Below are positions 16,509 to 25,699 of a stretch of 64,000 bases of DNA, one piece after another. Under the pieces are notes generated by a model. That model saw nothing but the letters and a program-made list of their open reading frames with translations. It had not been told where the DNA came from and searched no databases. This DNA is from Alkalihalobacillus pseudalcaliphilus (GTDB lineage Bacteria > Bacillota > Bacilli > Bacillales > Bacillaceae_D). The position numbers were made by a program, and so were the translations under genes. The stretch lies in the NCBI RefSeq assembly GCF_028610675.1, contig NZ_JAQQWS010000003.1:248001-312000 (forward strand). The letters are read 5' to 3'. How positions within the stretch are numbered: the stretch's first letter is position 1; every line of letters begins with the position of its first letter.

Positions 16509-17947
16509 TTAACTTACTTTGGATTCCCAAAAATGATAACTAACTTCCACGTCGCCACAACCAAAAACTTGAATCCCAGAAACAAACCTATGTATTAATT
16601 CAACTAACACTTCATCACTATAAAGATAGCTTAAAACCATAGATTCAATATCTTTATCTACTAAACTTAAAAGGTTTTCTACCCTTTTCAGATTCAATAT
16701 TTCCTTCTCCAATTCATTTCTTCTTTCTTCATTTTCTCTGATATATTCTTGAAATTCTACCTTCGTAACCTCTCCTTCAGCCCTCATATCTATTAGCCCT
16801 TTCTTTCTTTGAGAAATTCGTATTAATGACATTTCAATTTCTTTAAGTCTTTTATTAGTTCTCCTATTAATAGATTGAAATTCCCTTTTAAATAGCGCTT
16901 GATAGTCTAGAGAATGAAGGAGTGCCTTCCTATTTGATTCAAGCTGATTAATCACAATCTCTTTTAACCTCTCATCTCTAAGTGCGAACTACACTTTCTT
17001 TTACCATATTGAGCATATGTACTACAAACATAAGCTTCCCTTCTAAACCACATTGAGGCATCACATTTCCCACACCTAATCAAATTTGTAAAAAAGTGCT
17101 TTTTGGCTTTTGCTGGCTGTCTTGTTCTTTGCTTTATCATTCTTTGAACTGCTTCAAAATCTTCTTCAGAAATAATTGGTTCATGTTGATTTTCACAAAT
17201 GACTCCTTCAGAATGGCGCATCTTTTTAATCGTGACACTAATTGAGGAAGTTCTACATTGTACTAATCTATCAGTATAATGCTCATTCATTAAGATGATT
17301 TTTATTGAAGAACCCCTCCAATATTCACCTGCGTTCTTTTTACCAACGACCATGGCTGGTGTTGGAACTACTTCTAACGTTAATTGCTTTGCGATAGAAT
17401 CAATCCCTTGACCATTAAGGTAATCTTGATAGATTCTTTTCACAACATCAACTGTCCAATCAGTTCTCTTAAACAATCTACCATCTTTTTTATAATATCC
17501 AAATGGTGGTTGAGAACCAATAAACTTACCTTTTTTTGCTGTAAGTTTTTTAACAGATTTAATTCTATCACTAGTACTTTGGGATTCAAGTTCAGCAGCC
17601 CATGCAATTAAACCGAATGTATCTAAACTTTTTTCTCGAGAATCATATTGTCCATTTGTAGCTACCAAGTGTATGCTGTTTAACTTTAATTTTTCTAAAA
17701 AATTATGAGCGAGCTTTTGGTTCCTAGCTAACCTAGATACATCTTTAATTAAAACAATCTCCACTCCATCAGTTTCCAAGTTATCTAATAACTTATCTAA
17801 CTCTGGCCTTTTTGATTTTGTACCACTTAAAGATTCTTCATATACCTTAACGAGATTCCATCCTTTTTCAGCTGCGTATTGTTTAAACAATTCCTTCTGA
17901 TTTTGCAATGAATCATTTTGGGCTTCACGATTGGTTGACAGATTAAG
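16509..17947 (-). pseudogene. Large serine recombinase B, truncated and frameshifted
   Basis: The catalytic domain begins abruptly at LSTNREAQNDSLQNQ, so the usual start (YxRVS strand) is missing, although the serine is kept. SRLARN, the resolvase helix and the Recombinase domain follow, with the zinc-ribbon CGKC...C. After LEMRG a frameshift near 16960 splits off the C-terminal coiled coil (16509-16955). At its N-terminal side it is joined in frame to the tail of recombinase A, forming a chimeric ORF from 16964 to 18313. It is unlikely to be functional as an integrase. Confidence 0.8.
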
Positions 17948-18790
17948 TTCCTTTTTTCGGTACCTCATTTGTTGTCCACACTTCTTACAAAACGGTTGAA
18001 CTATATTTTCACTATCTCTTTCCTCAATCTCTGTTTCTACATGATTTATGAGATGTTTTACTTTCACCTGTATTTCCTTAAATTGAGAAAGAGAGATAAA
18101 GGGTTCTACATATGATAGAAGATAATATTTCCCTTCATACCATTCATGACCAGTATAAAAAGGGTCTAATATCATTTTCATCACATAGCTTAACTCCCTT
18201 TTCTGTAACTTCTTAAATATTCTAAGGTATTCTAACAATTGCTCAACATTATCAATTATTAATGCTTCTTCAAAAAACTGAATAATATTATCCTTGATTT
18301 TCCCATCTATCATGTACCGCCCTGATTGCTTTAGATAACCGAATTTTTAGATGGAGTCTTTCTATCTGCATCTCGTTTACGTCTAATAATTGATTGCCCT
18401 TCTTCTTCAATTAATATTCCGTGCATTGCTTCTGTTAGGATATTCCCAGAAAATGGTGCGCAATTAGTGGATGTATATACAATTTTTACTTTGTATTTCT
18501 GAAAAATATCTATTAGCTCAAGATACTCATAGAACTTCCTTGTCAATCTACTCCTATCGTAAACTTACAGAGCTTGCACTTCTCCATATTTAATTTGTTC
18601 AATAATGCTCTTAAAAAAGGGGACGTTCTGATATTTTTAGCTTATTTATAGAAACACCAAATTCGTTTACTTCTAAATAAGAATCTGAATCCATTTTTAA
18701 ACGTTACTTTTCATCGGAAGCAATCTTCATCTCAAGACTCTGCTGTCTAGAACTTACTCTTCGAAAAAAGATATTAATTTTTTCGTTCAT
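17948..18790 (-). pseudogene. Serine recombinase A remnant
   Basis: Pieces of a second recombinase can be joined: ATG at 18788-18790 with NIFFRRVSSRQQSLEM (catalytic serine), then VYDRSRLTRKF, ILTEAMHGILIEEEGQ, KFGYLKQSGRYMIDG and ILDPFYTG, ending at the zinc-binding CKKCGQQMRYR. At least two TAA codons stand where tyrosine is expected, and two frameshifts occur, one in a T run near 18620 and one near 18330. After the zinc motif it runs into recombinase B. It is clearly dead. Confidence 0.75.
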
Positions 18791-18794
18791 TATT

Positions 18795-18953
18795 TTACTC
18801 ACCCACCTTTACTGATTTGGAAACTATTTTTGTCTCAATTTCTAATGGAAGATTCAATTTTTTAAGGACGACTCGTTCAATAACACTAATTAAAACCTTA
18901 TTTGAATCCTCGTTACTTTCTTCTAATATTTCAAATTGGACCCTGTTACTCAT
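18795..18953 (-). CDS. Small ORF preceding recombinase A
   Basis: A 52-residue ORF with an excellent ribosome site, GGAGGAGGTGAGGGTC, before ATG. It ends four bases before the recombinase A start, so the two formed an operon. The protein is acidic-to-neutral, with strands like RVQFEILEE and KVLISVIERVVLKKL. It is not recognised; small proteins before large serine recombinases can be accessory or directionality factors, which is a guess here. It remains open while the recombinase has decayed. Confidence 0.5.
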   Translation of the reverse strand: MSNRVQFEILEESNEDSNKVLISVIERVVLKKLNLPLEIETKIVSKSVKVGE

Positions 18954-19310
18954 GACCCTCACCTCCTCCAATCATTTATTAGAATGATTGACGAAATGAA
19001 AGTCTTCTATACTATTCATTCTTCAACTATCAAAAATAAGCTAATACTTTCTGAGATATCAGGAGAAGATTCATCTTTTTTACAGGCAACAGTTATTAAC
19101 TCACCGAAATCGATCTTTATTCATAATTCAGTCTATTTAACAAAAGCGTATTTTAATATGCTATTTTTAGGGGTTGATGTGCTAAAAATAATAACACATA
19201 TAAAATCAACTAATTAATAAGCTTTATATTTTCGATAGATAAAGTAGGAACCCAAGATAATTAGTATTAGCAAAGTGAAAAGCCAAAAAAAAGCCACTTT
19301 AACTTAAAAA
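18954..19310. other. Intergenic with possible truncated membrane ORF
   Basis: A + strand frame of about 80 codons runs through here without a ribosome site and is not accepted. On the minus strand, about 19216-19300 encodes WLFFWLFTLLILIILGSYF, a membrane segment that ends in YRKYKAY and a stop, and whose upstream part is cut by the IS element at 19311. It may be the tail of a disrupted gene. Confidence 0.35.
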
Positions 19311-19403
19311 TGGGCTGACCCCAAAAAGTGAGACAAATATAAAACACCTTTAAGTAGAAATCGGTTATTGTTAACCTAAAGAATACTTGGAGGTGTTTTT
19401 TCT

Positions 19404-19721
19404 ATGGGAACTAGAGTGAGCTACCCTGCAGAGATCAAGTTAAAAGCCATCGAAATGAGGTTAAACGGAGTATCGGTAAAAGAAGTCATGAAGGAGCTTA
19501 ATATTATAAATTACACGCAACTGAAAACATGGATGAGGTGGTACAAAAACGGTGAAACTCATCGGTTTTATCAACCTGTAGGTAAACAATATTCCTATGG
19601 AAAAACAGCTGATTTCGCCAATGAAACAGAAAAACTAAAAGTGGAGAATCGATATTTAAAACAACAATTAGATGTTTTAAAAAAGTACAAAGAGTTGGAG
19701 AGGATGTGGTACCAGAAGTAG
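19404..19721 (+). CDS. IS3-family transposase OrfA
   Basis: A 105-residue helix-turn-helix protein (SYPAEIKLKAIEMRLNG...SVKEVMKEL) with a C-terminal coiled coil that includes a leucine zipper (KLKVENRYLKQQLDVLKKY). It binds the IS ends and regulates transposition. Near its end the zero-frame codons TT-A AAA AAG (19677-19685) form the A6G slippery site used in IS150-type elements. A -1 shift there continues without a stop into OrfB and gives the OrfAB transposase. GGAGGT lies ahead of the ATG. Confidence 0.92.
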   Translation: MGTRVSYPAEIKLKAIEMRLNGVSVKEVMKELNIINYTQLKTWMRWYKNGETHRFYQPVGKQYSYGKTADFANETEKLKVENRYLKQQLDVLKKYKELERMWYQK

Positions 19722-20557
19722 CCGTAAATTTAGTGGAAGAATGTAAAGGAGAAATGACGGTGCGAGAAGTATGTAATTATTTAGGGATTGCTAGAACCAC
19801 CTATTATCGCTGGAGAAAGAATGTAAAATGTCGAGATGAACAGACACAATCGGTTGAATTTGAGGTCGGAGAACTCTGTCGCAAGCATAACTATCGTTAT
19901 GGCTACCGTAAAATTACAGCCTTATTAAAATCAAGATGGTCGATCAATCACAAAAAGGTACAAAGGATTATGCAAAAACATGGATGGCAGTGCAGGGTAC
20001 GAATGAAAAAGAGGAAGCCAACAGGACAACCTTATCATGCCGCTACCAATTTGTTAAATCGCACTTTTCGGTCCGATAGGCCTTTAGAAAAGCTAGTGAC
20101 CGACATTACCTATTTGCCTTTTAGTCAGAAGACGTTGTATCTTTCGAGCATTCAAGATTTGTTCAATGGGGAGATTATCGCTTATTCCATCAGTGACCGC
20201 CAGGATACATCCTTTGTTTTAGACACATTGGTTCAGCTTCCCGAACTGCCCAAAGGATGTACATTGCATAGTGATCAAGGTTCTGTTTATACTTCTTATG
20301 AATACCAACAAAAAATAAAAGAGAAAGGCATTACCATGAGTATGTCCCGTAAAGGTACGCCTGCTGATAATGCCTCCATCGAATCGTTTCATTCGACCCT
20401 GAAGTCTGAAACATTCTATTTAGACGGGATAAAATGGACTACGACCGCCATCGTAGAACAAACCGTCCACAACTATATTTATGATTATAACAATAATCGT
20501 ATCCAAACGAAACTAAATAACCAGTCGCCAATAGATTATCGACAACTGATTATTTAA
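19706..20557 (+). CDS. IS3-family transposase OrfB (DDE)
   Basis: A 283-residue catalytic part of the transposase: an N-terminal HTH_21-like domain (RYGYRKITALLKSRW) followed by an rve integrase core with the DDE triad in VTDITYLPF, TLHSDQGSVY and ADNASIESFHSTLKSE. It overlaps OrfA by 16 bases in the -1 frame, and the active enzyme is the frameshifted fusion. Both frames are intact, so this copy may be able to move. It is the only mobile gene in the island that looks complete. Confidence 0.93.
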   Translation: MVPEVAVNLVEECKGEMTVREVCNYLGIARTTYYRWRKNVKCRDEQTQSVEFEVGELCRKHNYRYGYRKITALLKSRWSINHKKVQRIMQKHGWQCRVRMKKRKPTGQPYHAATNLLNRTFRSDRPLEKLVTDITYLPFSQKTLYLSSIQDLFNGEIIAYSISDRQDTSFVLDTLVQLPELPKGCTLHSDQGSVYTSYEYQQKIKEKGITMSMSRKGTPADNASIESFHSTLKSETFYLDGIKWTTTAIVEQTVHNYIYDYNNNRIQTKLNNQSPIDYRQLII

Positions 20558-20688
20558 AAAGGTGTTTTACCCTGTCTCAAAAACGGGGGTCACTCCCAAA
20601 AGTGACTAGTTTCTTATTATGATATTTTTTTAAATTGTGTTAAAAAACTCTCGAATGTTTATATTTCATATTTTTTTTACTCCAGTAT

Positions 20689-22422
20689 TTAAACATTTAA
20701 AGGTTCTTTAACTTTTTCAGAAACCTTAATAACCCCTAGAGTTTTAGACCTTTTCTTAGTATATTCTTCCAAAGTATCATTTAATTTATCTAAAAGAGGT
20801 CTAAATTTATTAAAATCAATAAATTGATAATTTTTAATAATATACTGAGAAAAAATTTCCTTCCCATAGTATTTTGAAGTGTCATATTTATCTTTTTTTA
20901 TAAAAGATTTTCCGCCAATTAAAGTTGAGAGGGTAGTCTCATTGAATAAATCTTCTATGTCACTTTCAGGTAAACCTGGAATAGAAGGTACTGTTAACAA
21001 ATATAGATTACTAGTTAATCCAATCTTATACTCAGTTTTTAAAAATTCTATTTTCTCAGCCTTAATACTCGAATGTTTAAGGAAATTACCGATAGGTTTT
21101 TTCGCTCCACTTTCAATTTCATTATCAAACATAAAGATAACAGGATTTTTTGGTACATCTTTACTAATCTCTCTAAAATAGCTAAAATAATTAGGTCCTT
21201 GTTTCTTATCATCATAGTAATTATAGATATTTTTAAGCGAATCTGCTCCATCTTTATCAATATTTAGGAAGTATCTCAACCGTTTGGTTCTTTTTAAAAA
21301 TGATACTTTAAACTCAAAATTGCCACCTTTCTTAGTAATTAGATTAGGATAATCTAAATGAAGGTTTTTTAAAGCAGATTTTAAATACGCGATATCTGTC
21401 TTACCTTCAGTAACGATAAGCGGTTTTGGATTTGCATAGAAATATTTATAAAATAAAAACTTTTGATATTGAGTTTCTCTCGAGTTTAGATTGTGAAAAC
21501 TATGCTTCTCTCCATCTATTTTGTTATTATAACGACACAACTGGTTAATAAACGCAAACCTTCCTTCTAATTGATTAAGTGAACCTGGTTTACCTTCTAT
21601 CTGGAAATTGCCTTCTTTATAAAGTTGAAAAGCCATTGCCCTAGTTTTTTTATAAAAAATTCTATTAACATTTATTTTTTTATTGACAACAAGCCCAGTT
21701 ACCATTTGTCTAGTATCTTTTATTTGTAATCTAGTTTTATTATCATTTATTTTAAAGCCAGCTCGAATTATCTCACCTTTTATTCTTTCATAGAATTCGG
21801 TTTGTTGTTCTAAAAATTTCTTGTTATTAGTTGAGAATGTAAGGTCATCTGCGTAACGCGTATAATCTAATTTGTATTTCTTAGAAATTTTTAACAACCT
21901 ATGGTCAAGTATTTTACAAATTAAATTTGTAATAATTGGAGAGCTAGGTGCCCCTTGAGGTAACGTACCTTTATAGCAAGTCAATTGAGCTATAATTGTA
22001 GCTACTTCCATAGAAAACAAAAAATTCTTATTATTTTTAAAATAACCTCTTACACGACCAAAATGAAAAGATTCAAAGAAATCTTCTAAATCAATATTAA
22101 GAACTAGTCTTTTATTTCGGTGAATTTTGGCATTTGTTATAATACTCTTTTTTCTTTCAAATCCGTGAGAGATATTATTCTCCCCTCCTAATAATCCACT
22201 TTTATGGGTATACAATATAGTTTCAAGTGCCTTTTGAATACTTTTTAGCTCATCGTTAGGAACATGTATTTTGCGGATACCTCCACTTTTTTTATGCAAA
22301 TCAAATGAAGTGTACAGATTATCTATACCTTTTCTATATAATAAATAAGTAAATCTTTTTTGGGATATATGTAAAAAATCAACTAAATCTCTTCTTGTCC
22401 TAATATCATAAAATTCCATCAT
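20689..22422 (-). CDS. Retron RT fused to TOPRIM domain
   Basis: A 577-residue protein. Residues 1-325 form a retron RT: NAKIH (97-101, region X), NIDLEDFFESF (109-119), LPQGAPSSP (154-162), RYADD (189-193) and QMVTGLVVN (239-247, region Y). Residues about 334-577 carry a TOPRIM domain with IVTEGKTD (336-343) and FMFDNEIESG (430-439) as acidic motifs. This matches the RT-TOPRIM architecture of retron Ec67 (Eco2), in which one polypeptide both makes msDNA and acts as nuclease effector. The msr-msd RNA lies just upstream. The start has AAGGAG; ATG 22420-22422 or the next ATG both fit. The frame is intact. Confidence 0.93.
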   Translation of the reverse strand: MMEFYDIRTRRDLVDFLHISQKRFTYLLYRKGIDNLYTSFDLHKKSGGIRKIHVPNDELKSIQKALETILYTHKSGLLGGENNISHGFERKKSIITNAKIHRNKRLVLNIDLEDFFESFHFGRVRGYFKNNKNFLFSMEVATIIAQLTCYKGTLPQGAPSSPIITNLICKILDHRLLKISKKYKLDYTRYADDLTFSTNNKKFLEQQTEFYERIKGEIIRAGFKINDNKTRLQIKDTRQMVTGLVVNKKINVNRIFYKKTRAMAFQLYKEGNFQIEGKPGSLNQLEGRFAFINQLCRYNNKIDGEKHSFHNLNSRETQYQKFLFYKYFYANPKPLIVTEGKTDIAYLKSALKNLHLDYPNLITKKGGNFEFKVSFLKRTKRLRYFLNIDKDGADSLKNIYNYYDDKKQGPNYFSYFREISKDVPKNPVIFMFDNEIESGAKKPIGNFLKHSSIKAEKIEFLKTEYKIGLTSNLYLLTVPSIPGLPESDIEDLFNETTLSTLIGGKSFIKKDKYDTSKYYGKEIFSQYIIKNYQFIDFNKFRPLLDKLNDTLEEYTKKRSKTLGVIKVSEKVKEPLNV

Positions 22423-22440
22423 TTATCTCCTTAATAATGT

Positions 22441-22560
22441 ACGTGTGGCTACTCATTAAGCAATTAATAGCGGATAATAATAGAATAATAGGAAAGCAAA
22501 TGTCCCCACCATTGTTGTAAACGCTTGCGATACACAAGCCAAAAAAATCTAGCCACACGC
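22441..22560 (-). ncRNA. Retron msr-msd RNA (retron 2)
   Basis: A 120-nt segment upstream of the RT-TOPRIM gene is bounded by GCGTGTGGCTA (22560-22550) and TAGCCACACGT (22451-22441), which pair over ten Watson-Crick base pairs plus one G-U, as expected for a1 and a2. Inside, GCTTG/CAAGC with a 7-nt loop follows a T run. The G at 22549, directly after a1, is the candidate branch base. A TATAAT box at 22567-22572 would start transcription almost exactly at a1. The 3' arm ends 18 bases before the RT start. Confidence 0.85.
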
Positions 22561-22566
22561 AATTAT

Positions 22567-22572
22567 ATTATA
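22567..22572 (-). promoter_or_regulatory. -10 box of retron 2 RNA
   Basis: TATAAT on the minus strand lies six bases before the first base of a1. No good -35 hexamer stands 17 bp upstream, so the promoter is assigned from the perfect -10 and the RNA boundary. Confidence 0.55.
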
Positions 22573-22732
22573 CACTATTTTCCATACGAATTGTTTTGTA
22601 TTTATTATTTTCTTACACCTTTCATATTTGATTATTACAATTTACTGATATGTGTATATCTTTAATAAAATAAGACAATATTTCTTATAAACACTACTAC
22701 ACCTCAAAATTTAAAATGAGGTGAGTAATCTT

Positions 22733-24215
22733 ATGAAATGTGCTCTATACGTTCGAGTTTCAACTGACAATGAAGAACAAAAGGCATCTTTAGAAAACCA
22801 GCAACGATTCTTTTATCAATTTCTTGCTGAGAAAGACTGGGATTTGTATAAATTTTATATTGATGTCGAATCGGGAACAAAATCAAAGAAGAGAGAAAGC
22901 TTTAAACAATTAATACAAGACGCCAAGCACAAGAAGTTTGACATAATCTTAGCTAAAGAATTGCTTAGCTAGAAACGGAAAGCTGTCTTATGAAGTAAGA
23001 GAAGTGGTTGAAAAAAATGGTATTGACATCATCACGTTTGATAATGCAATTGATTCCACGACTGGTTCAAGTCACATGTTTGGTTTATATGCTTGGATTT
23101 ACGAACAAGAAAGCCAAAGAACATCCGAACGAATAAAGATGGCTTTACGTACAAATGCTCAAAGGGGATTCTTCAAATCCTCTAAACCTCCTTATGGTTA
23201 TAAGATAGTTGATAAGAAATTATGCTTAGGTAAATAAAGTGAACCTGATGTAATTAAACGCATCTTTGAAATGTACCTAAGTGGTATCGGCTTTGATTCC
23301 ATCGCAAAGACACTTTCTTATGAGAATGTACCGTCTCCTTCAATGGTTGCTGAGAAGAAGAAAACGTCTCCCTATTGGCATGGTTCTACAATAAGATATA
23401 TCTTGACCAATCCACATTACTTAGGTCATACAGTGCAAGGTAGAGAGACTACAGCAAGTGTTACTATCGATTCTCGTATTTGGTTACCTAAAGAAAAGCA
23501 CATTGTTGTTAAAGATACTCACGCTGCAATTATCTCTGAACATGTTTTTGAGCTAGTTCAAGATAAAATCTTTAAAGTAAAAAACCATATCCCAAAAGCA
23601 CAAACACATCTATATACGAATTACTTATTTTGTAAAGATTGTTCAGCATCGATGTGGTATCGCTCTAACCGAACTGTTTATATTTGTGGTCGCTATGCCA
23701 AACACGGGAAGAAATACTGTTCAAATCATACTATTAAGGAAGAAATAATAACTAAAGCAGTTATTTCAGATATTATGCAAGCGGTAGAGCTAATTGATAA
23801 CAAGCATGTGAGGAAAGAACTTCAACGTAACAACGAAGTGACTCTGGAGCATCTCTCAGCCCAAAGACAAAAGCTACTTGATAAGGTTGATAAGTCTAAC
23901 AGTCTAAAAAGGTCTTTTTTACGCTTACTAGCTGAAGGAACTATCACTTCGGACGATTATCAAGGAGAGACTCAATTAATCGATACACAATTAATTGAAT
24001 GGAAAAATAAATTGGATAAATTATCTGATGTATTGAACGGACTTGATGTCGAATATGAGTTGAGAAAATTTCAATATGGGTATCGCCAATTCTTTCAAGA
24101 CCACCAGTTAACAAAGAAAAACCTACCACAATTTATCAACCGAATTGAGGTAGGTGAGGATAAGGTGCCAATAATTACTTATCGGTTTCCTCATTTATTC
24201 TCTTTGTTGAATTAA
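22733..24215 (+). pseudogene. Large serine recombinase C, inactivated
   Basis: Start ATG at 22733 with GAGGTGA; the protein begins MKCALYVRVSTDNEEQ with catalytic serine. A deletion of about five bases at 22965-22970 removes the conserved SR before LARNGKL and shifts the frame. A TAA at 23235-23237 interrupts LCLGK and SEPDVIKRIF in the same frame. The remaining parts (resolvase helix, Recombinase domain, CKDC...C zinc ribbon, coiled coil) are well preserved up to 24215, 39 bp from the rlmCD stop codon. It was probably the integrase of the island. Confidence 0.88.
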
Positions 24216-24253
24216 TAGTTCTCTTTAGAATCAGAGCCAAAATCAAGCTCCCT

Positions 24254-25630
24254 TTAGTCCTTCCTAATTAACAGTGAGCAACACTCCACATGCGTACTCT
24301 GCGGAAACATATCAACAGGCTGCACTTCTTTCGTTCTATATCCCCCTGCTTCTAGTACTTTCAAGTCGCGGGCGAGTGTGGCTGGGTTGCAGGATACGTA
24401 GACGACACGTTCTGGCTTCATTGCGAGGATTGTTTCAAGTAGCTCCGCATCGCAGCCTTTACGTGGTGGGTCAACGACTAAGACATCCGCTCTCACGCCT
24501 TGGGCATACCACCATGGGATGACTTTTTCTGCTTCTCCAACCGCAAAATCAACATGATCAAATCCATTAATTCGTGCGTTCTGTTTGGCATCACTTATCG
24601 CTTCTGGGACGATTTCAACGCCAAGTACTTTTTTGGCTTTTTGGGCTAAAAATAAAGAGATTGTACCAATTCCGCAATACGCATCAATGACCGTCTCATG
24701 GCCACGAAGATCTGCATATTCTAAGGCTTTATCATAAAGAACCTTCGTCTGTTCTGGATTGACTTGATAAAAAGAGCGTGCTGAGATGGCAAAACGAATG
24801 TCACCGATATAATCATGGATATATTCTTCTCCCCATAAAACAGAGGTTGTCTCACCAAAAATGACGTTCGTACGCTTTGGATTGACATTTTGCACAATTG
24901 AAGTGACTGATGGTAGAGATTCACGAATATCGTCAATGACATTCTTTTTATTCGGTAGCTCCTTGCCTCTTGTCACTAAAACAATCATCATTTCACCCGT
25001 CTTTTTGCCTTGACGGACAACGACATGACGTAATGTTCCGCGATGTTTTTCCTCATCATAAGCACGAATTCCATAACGGGCAGCAATGCTCTTCACTTCT
25101 TGCACAGCGAGGTCATTTTCCTCTTGCTGAATGATACAACTATCCATATCTATGATGTTATGGCTACGCTTTTGATAAAAACCGGCGATTAATTCACCAT
25201 CTTTTTCGCCAAATGGGACTTGTGATTTATTCCGATATTGCCACGGCTCTTCCATACCAAGTGTAGGATGAACAGGAACATCATAAATTCCGCCAATACG
25301 CTCTAATACGTCTTTGACTTGCTTTTGCTTCATCACAAGCTGAGCCTCGTAGCTCAAATGTTGGATTTGGCAGCCGCCGCATTGACGGAAGATGGGACAG
25401 GGTGGCTCTACACGGTTTGGACTTTCCGTAATAACGTTTACTAACTTCGCAAAGCCATAACCTTTATTTGTTTTAATGACTTTTACCTCTACCTCTTCAC
25501 CTGGTAAAGCTTCAGGGATAAATAAGGCGTAGCCCTCTATTTTTGCGACACCTGCCCCTTCATGGGTTAAATCCTCTATATGAACGTTCAAGACATCATT
25601 TTTCTGTACGGGTATTCCTTTTTGTTTCAT
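24254..25630 (-). CDS. rlmCD: 23S rRNA (uracil-C5)-methyltransferase RlmCD
   Basis: A 458-residue enzyme that methylates uracils 747 and 1939 of 23S rRNA using S-adenosylmethionine. An N-terminal TRAM domain (VLNVHIEDLTHEGAGVAKI) is followed by the 4Fe-4S ligands CPIFRQCGGC, the SAM-binding VIDAYCGIGTISLFLA, and the C-terminal VVDPPRKGC and VYVSCNPATLARDL with the catalytic cysteine. It is the ortholog of B. subtilis YefA and keeps its position near dgkB. Its 3' end borders the defence island but is complete (LLIRKD, stop). Confidence 0.95.
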   Translation of the reverse strand: MKQKGIPVQKNDVLNVHIEDLTHEGAGVAKIEGYALFIPEALPGEEVEVKVIKTNKGYGFAKLVNVITESPNRVEPPCPIFRQCGGCQIQHLSYEAQLVMKQKQVKDVLERIGGIYDVPVHPTLGMEEPWQYRNKSQVPFGEKDGELIAGFYQKRSHNIIDMDSCIIQQEENDLAVQEVKSIAARYGIRAYDEEKHRGTLRHVVVRQGKKTGEMMIVLVTRGKELPNKKNVIDDIRESLPSVTSIVQNVNPKRTNVIFGETTSVLWGEEYIHDYIGDIRFAISARSFYQVNPEQTKVLYDKALEYADLRGHETVIDAYCGIGTISLFLAQKAKKVLGVEIVPEAISDAKQNARINGFDHVDFAVGEAEKVIPWWYAQGVRADVLVVDPPRKGCDAELLETILAMKPERVVYVSCNPATLARDLKVLEAGGYRTKEVQPVDMFPQSTHVECCSLLIRKD

Positions 25631-25699
25631 ATTTAAGCCGTCCTTTTCCTTAAGCTACTTGTGATTGTAGCATACTTCCCGACCATTTTGGAAACGGCA

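Larger units (their letters stand above)
19311..20598 (+). mobile_element. IS3-family insertion sequence (IS150-like)
   Basis: A complete element of 1288 bp. The terminal inverted repeats start TGGGCTGACCCC (left) and TGGGAGTGACCCCC (right, read inward); both continue to AAAACACCTTT over about 47 bp. The ends are TG and CA as in the IS3 family. AAA flanks both sides and may be the target duplication. Two overlapping transposase frames and a slippery heptamer AAAAAAG at 19679-19685 are present. It sits 90 bp downstream of the RT-TOPRIM gene. Confidence 0.93.
9110..24245. mobile_element. Decayed defence island beside rlmCD
   Basis: This A+T-rich block holds two retrons, an ABC-3C-type operon, an IS3-family element and three large serine recombinases, all broken. 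One recombinase lies directly at the 3' end of rlmCD, a position where integrative elements are known to insert in Firmicutes (rumA/yefA; B. subtilis yefB and yefC encode recombinases there). The right limit lies between 24216 and 24253; the left limit is only estimated from base composition. Attachment sites were not identified. Confidence 0.55.

Noticed and set aside
18936..19217. 93-codon + strand ORF
   Set aside because: It has no ribosome site and overlaps the start of the 52-residue minus-strand ORF that has an excellent one.
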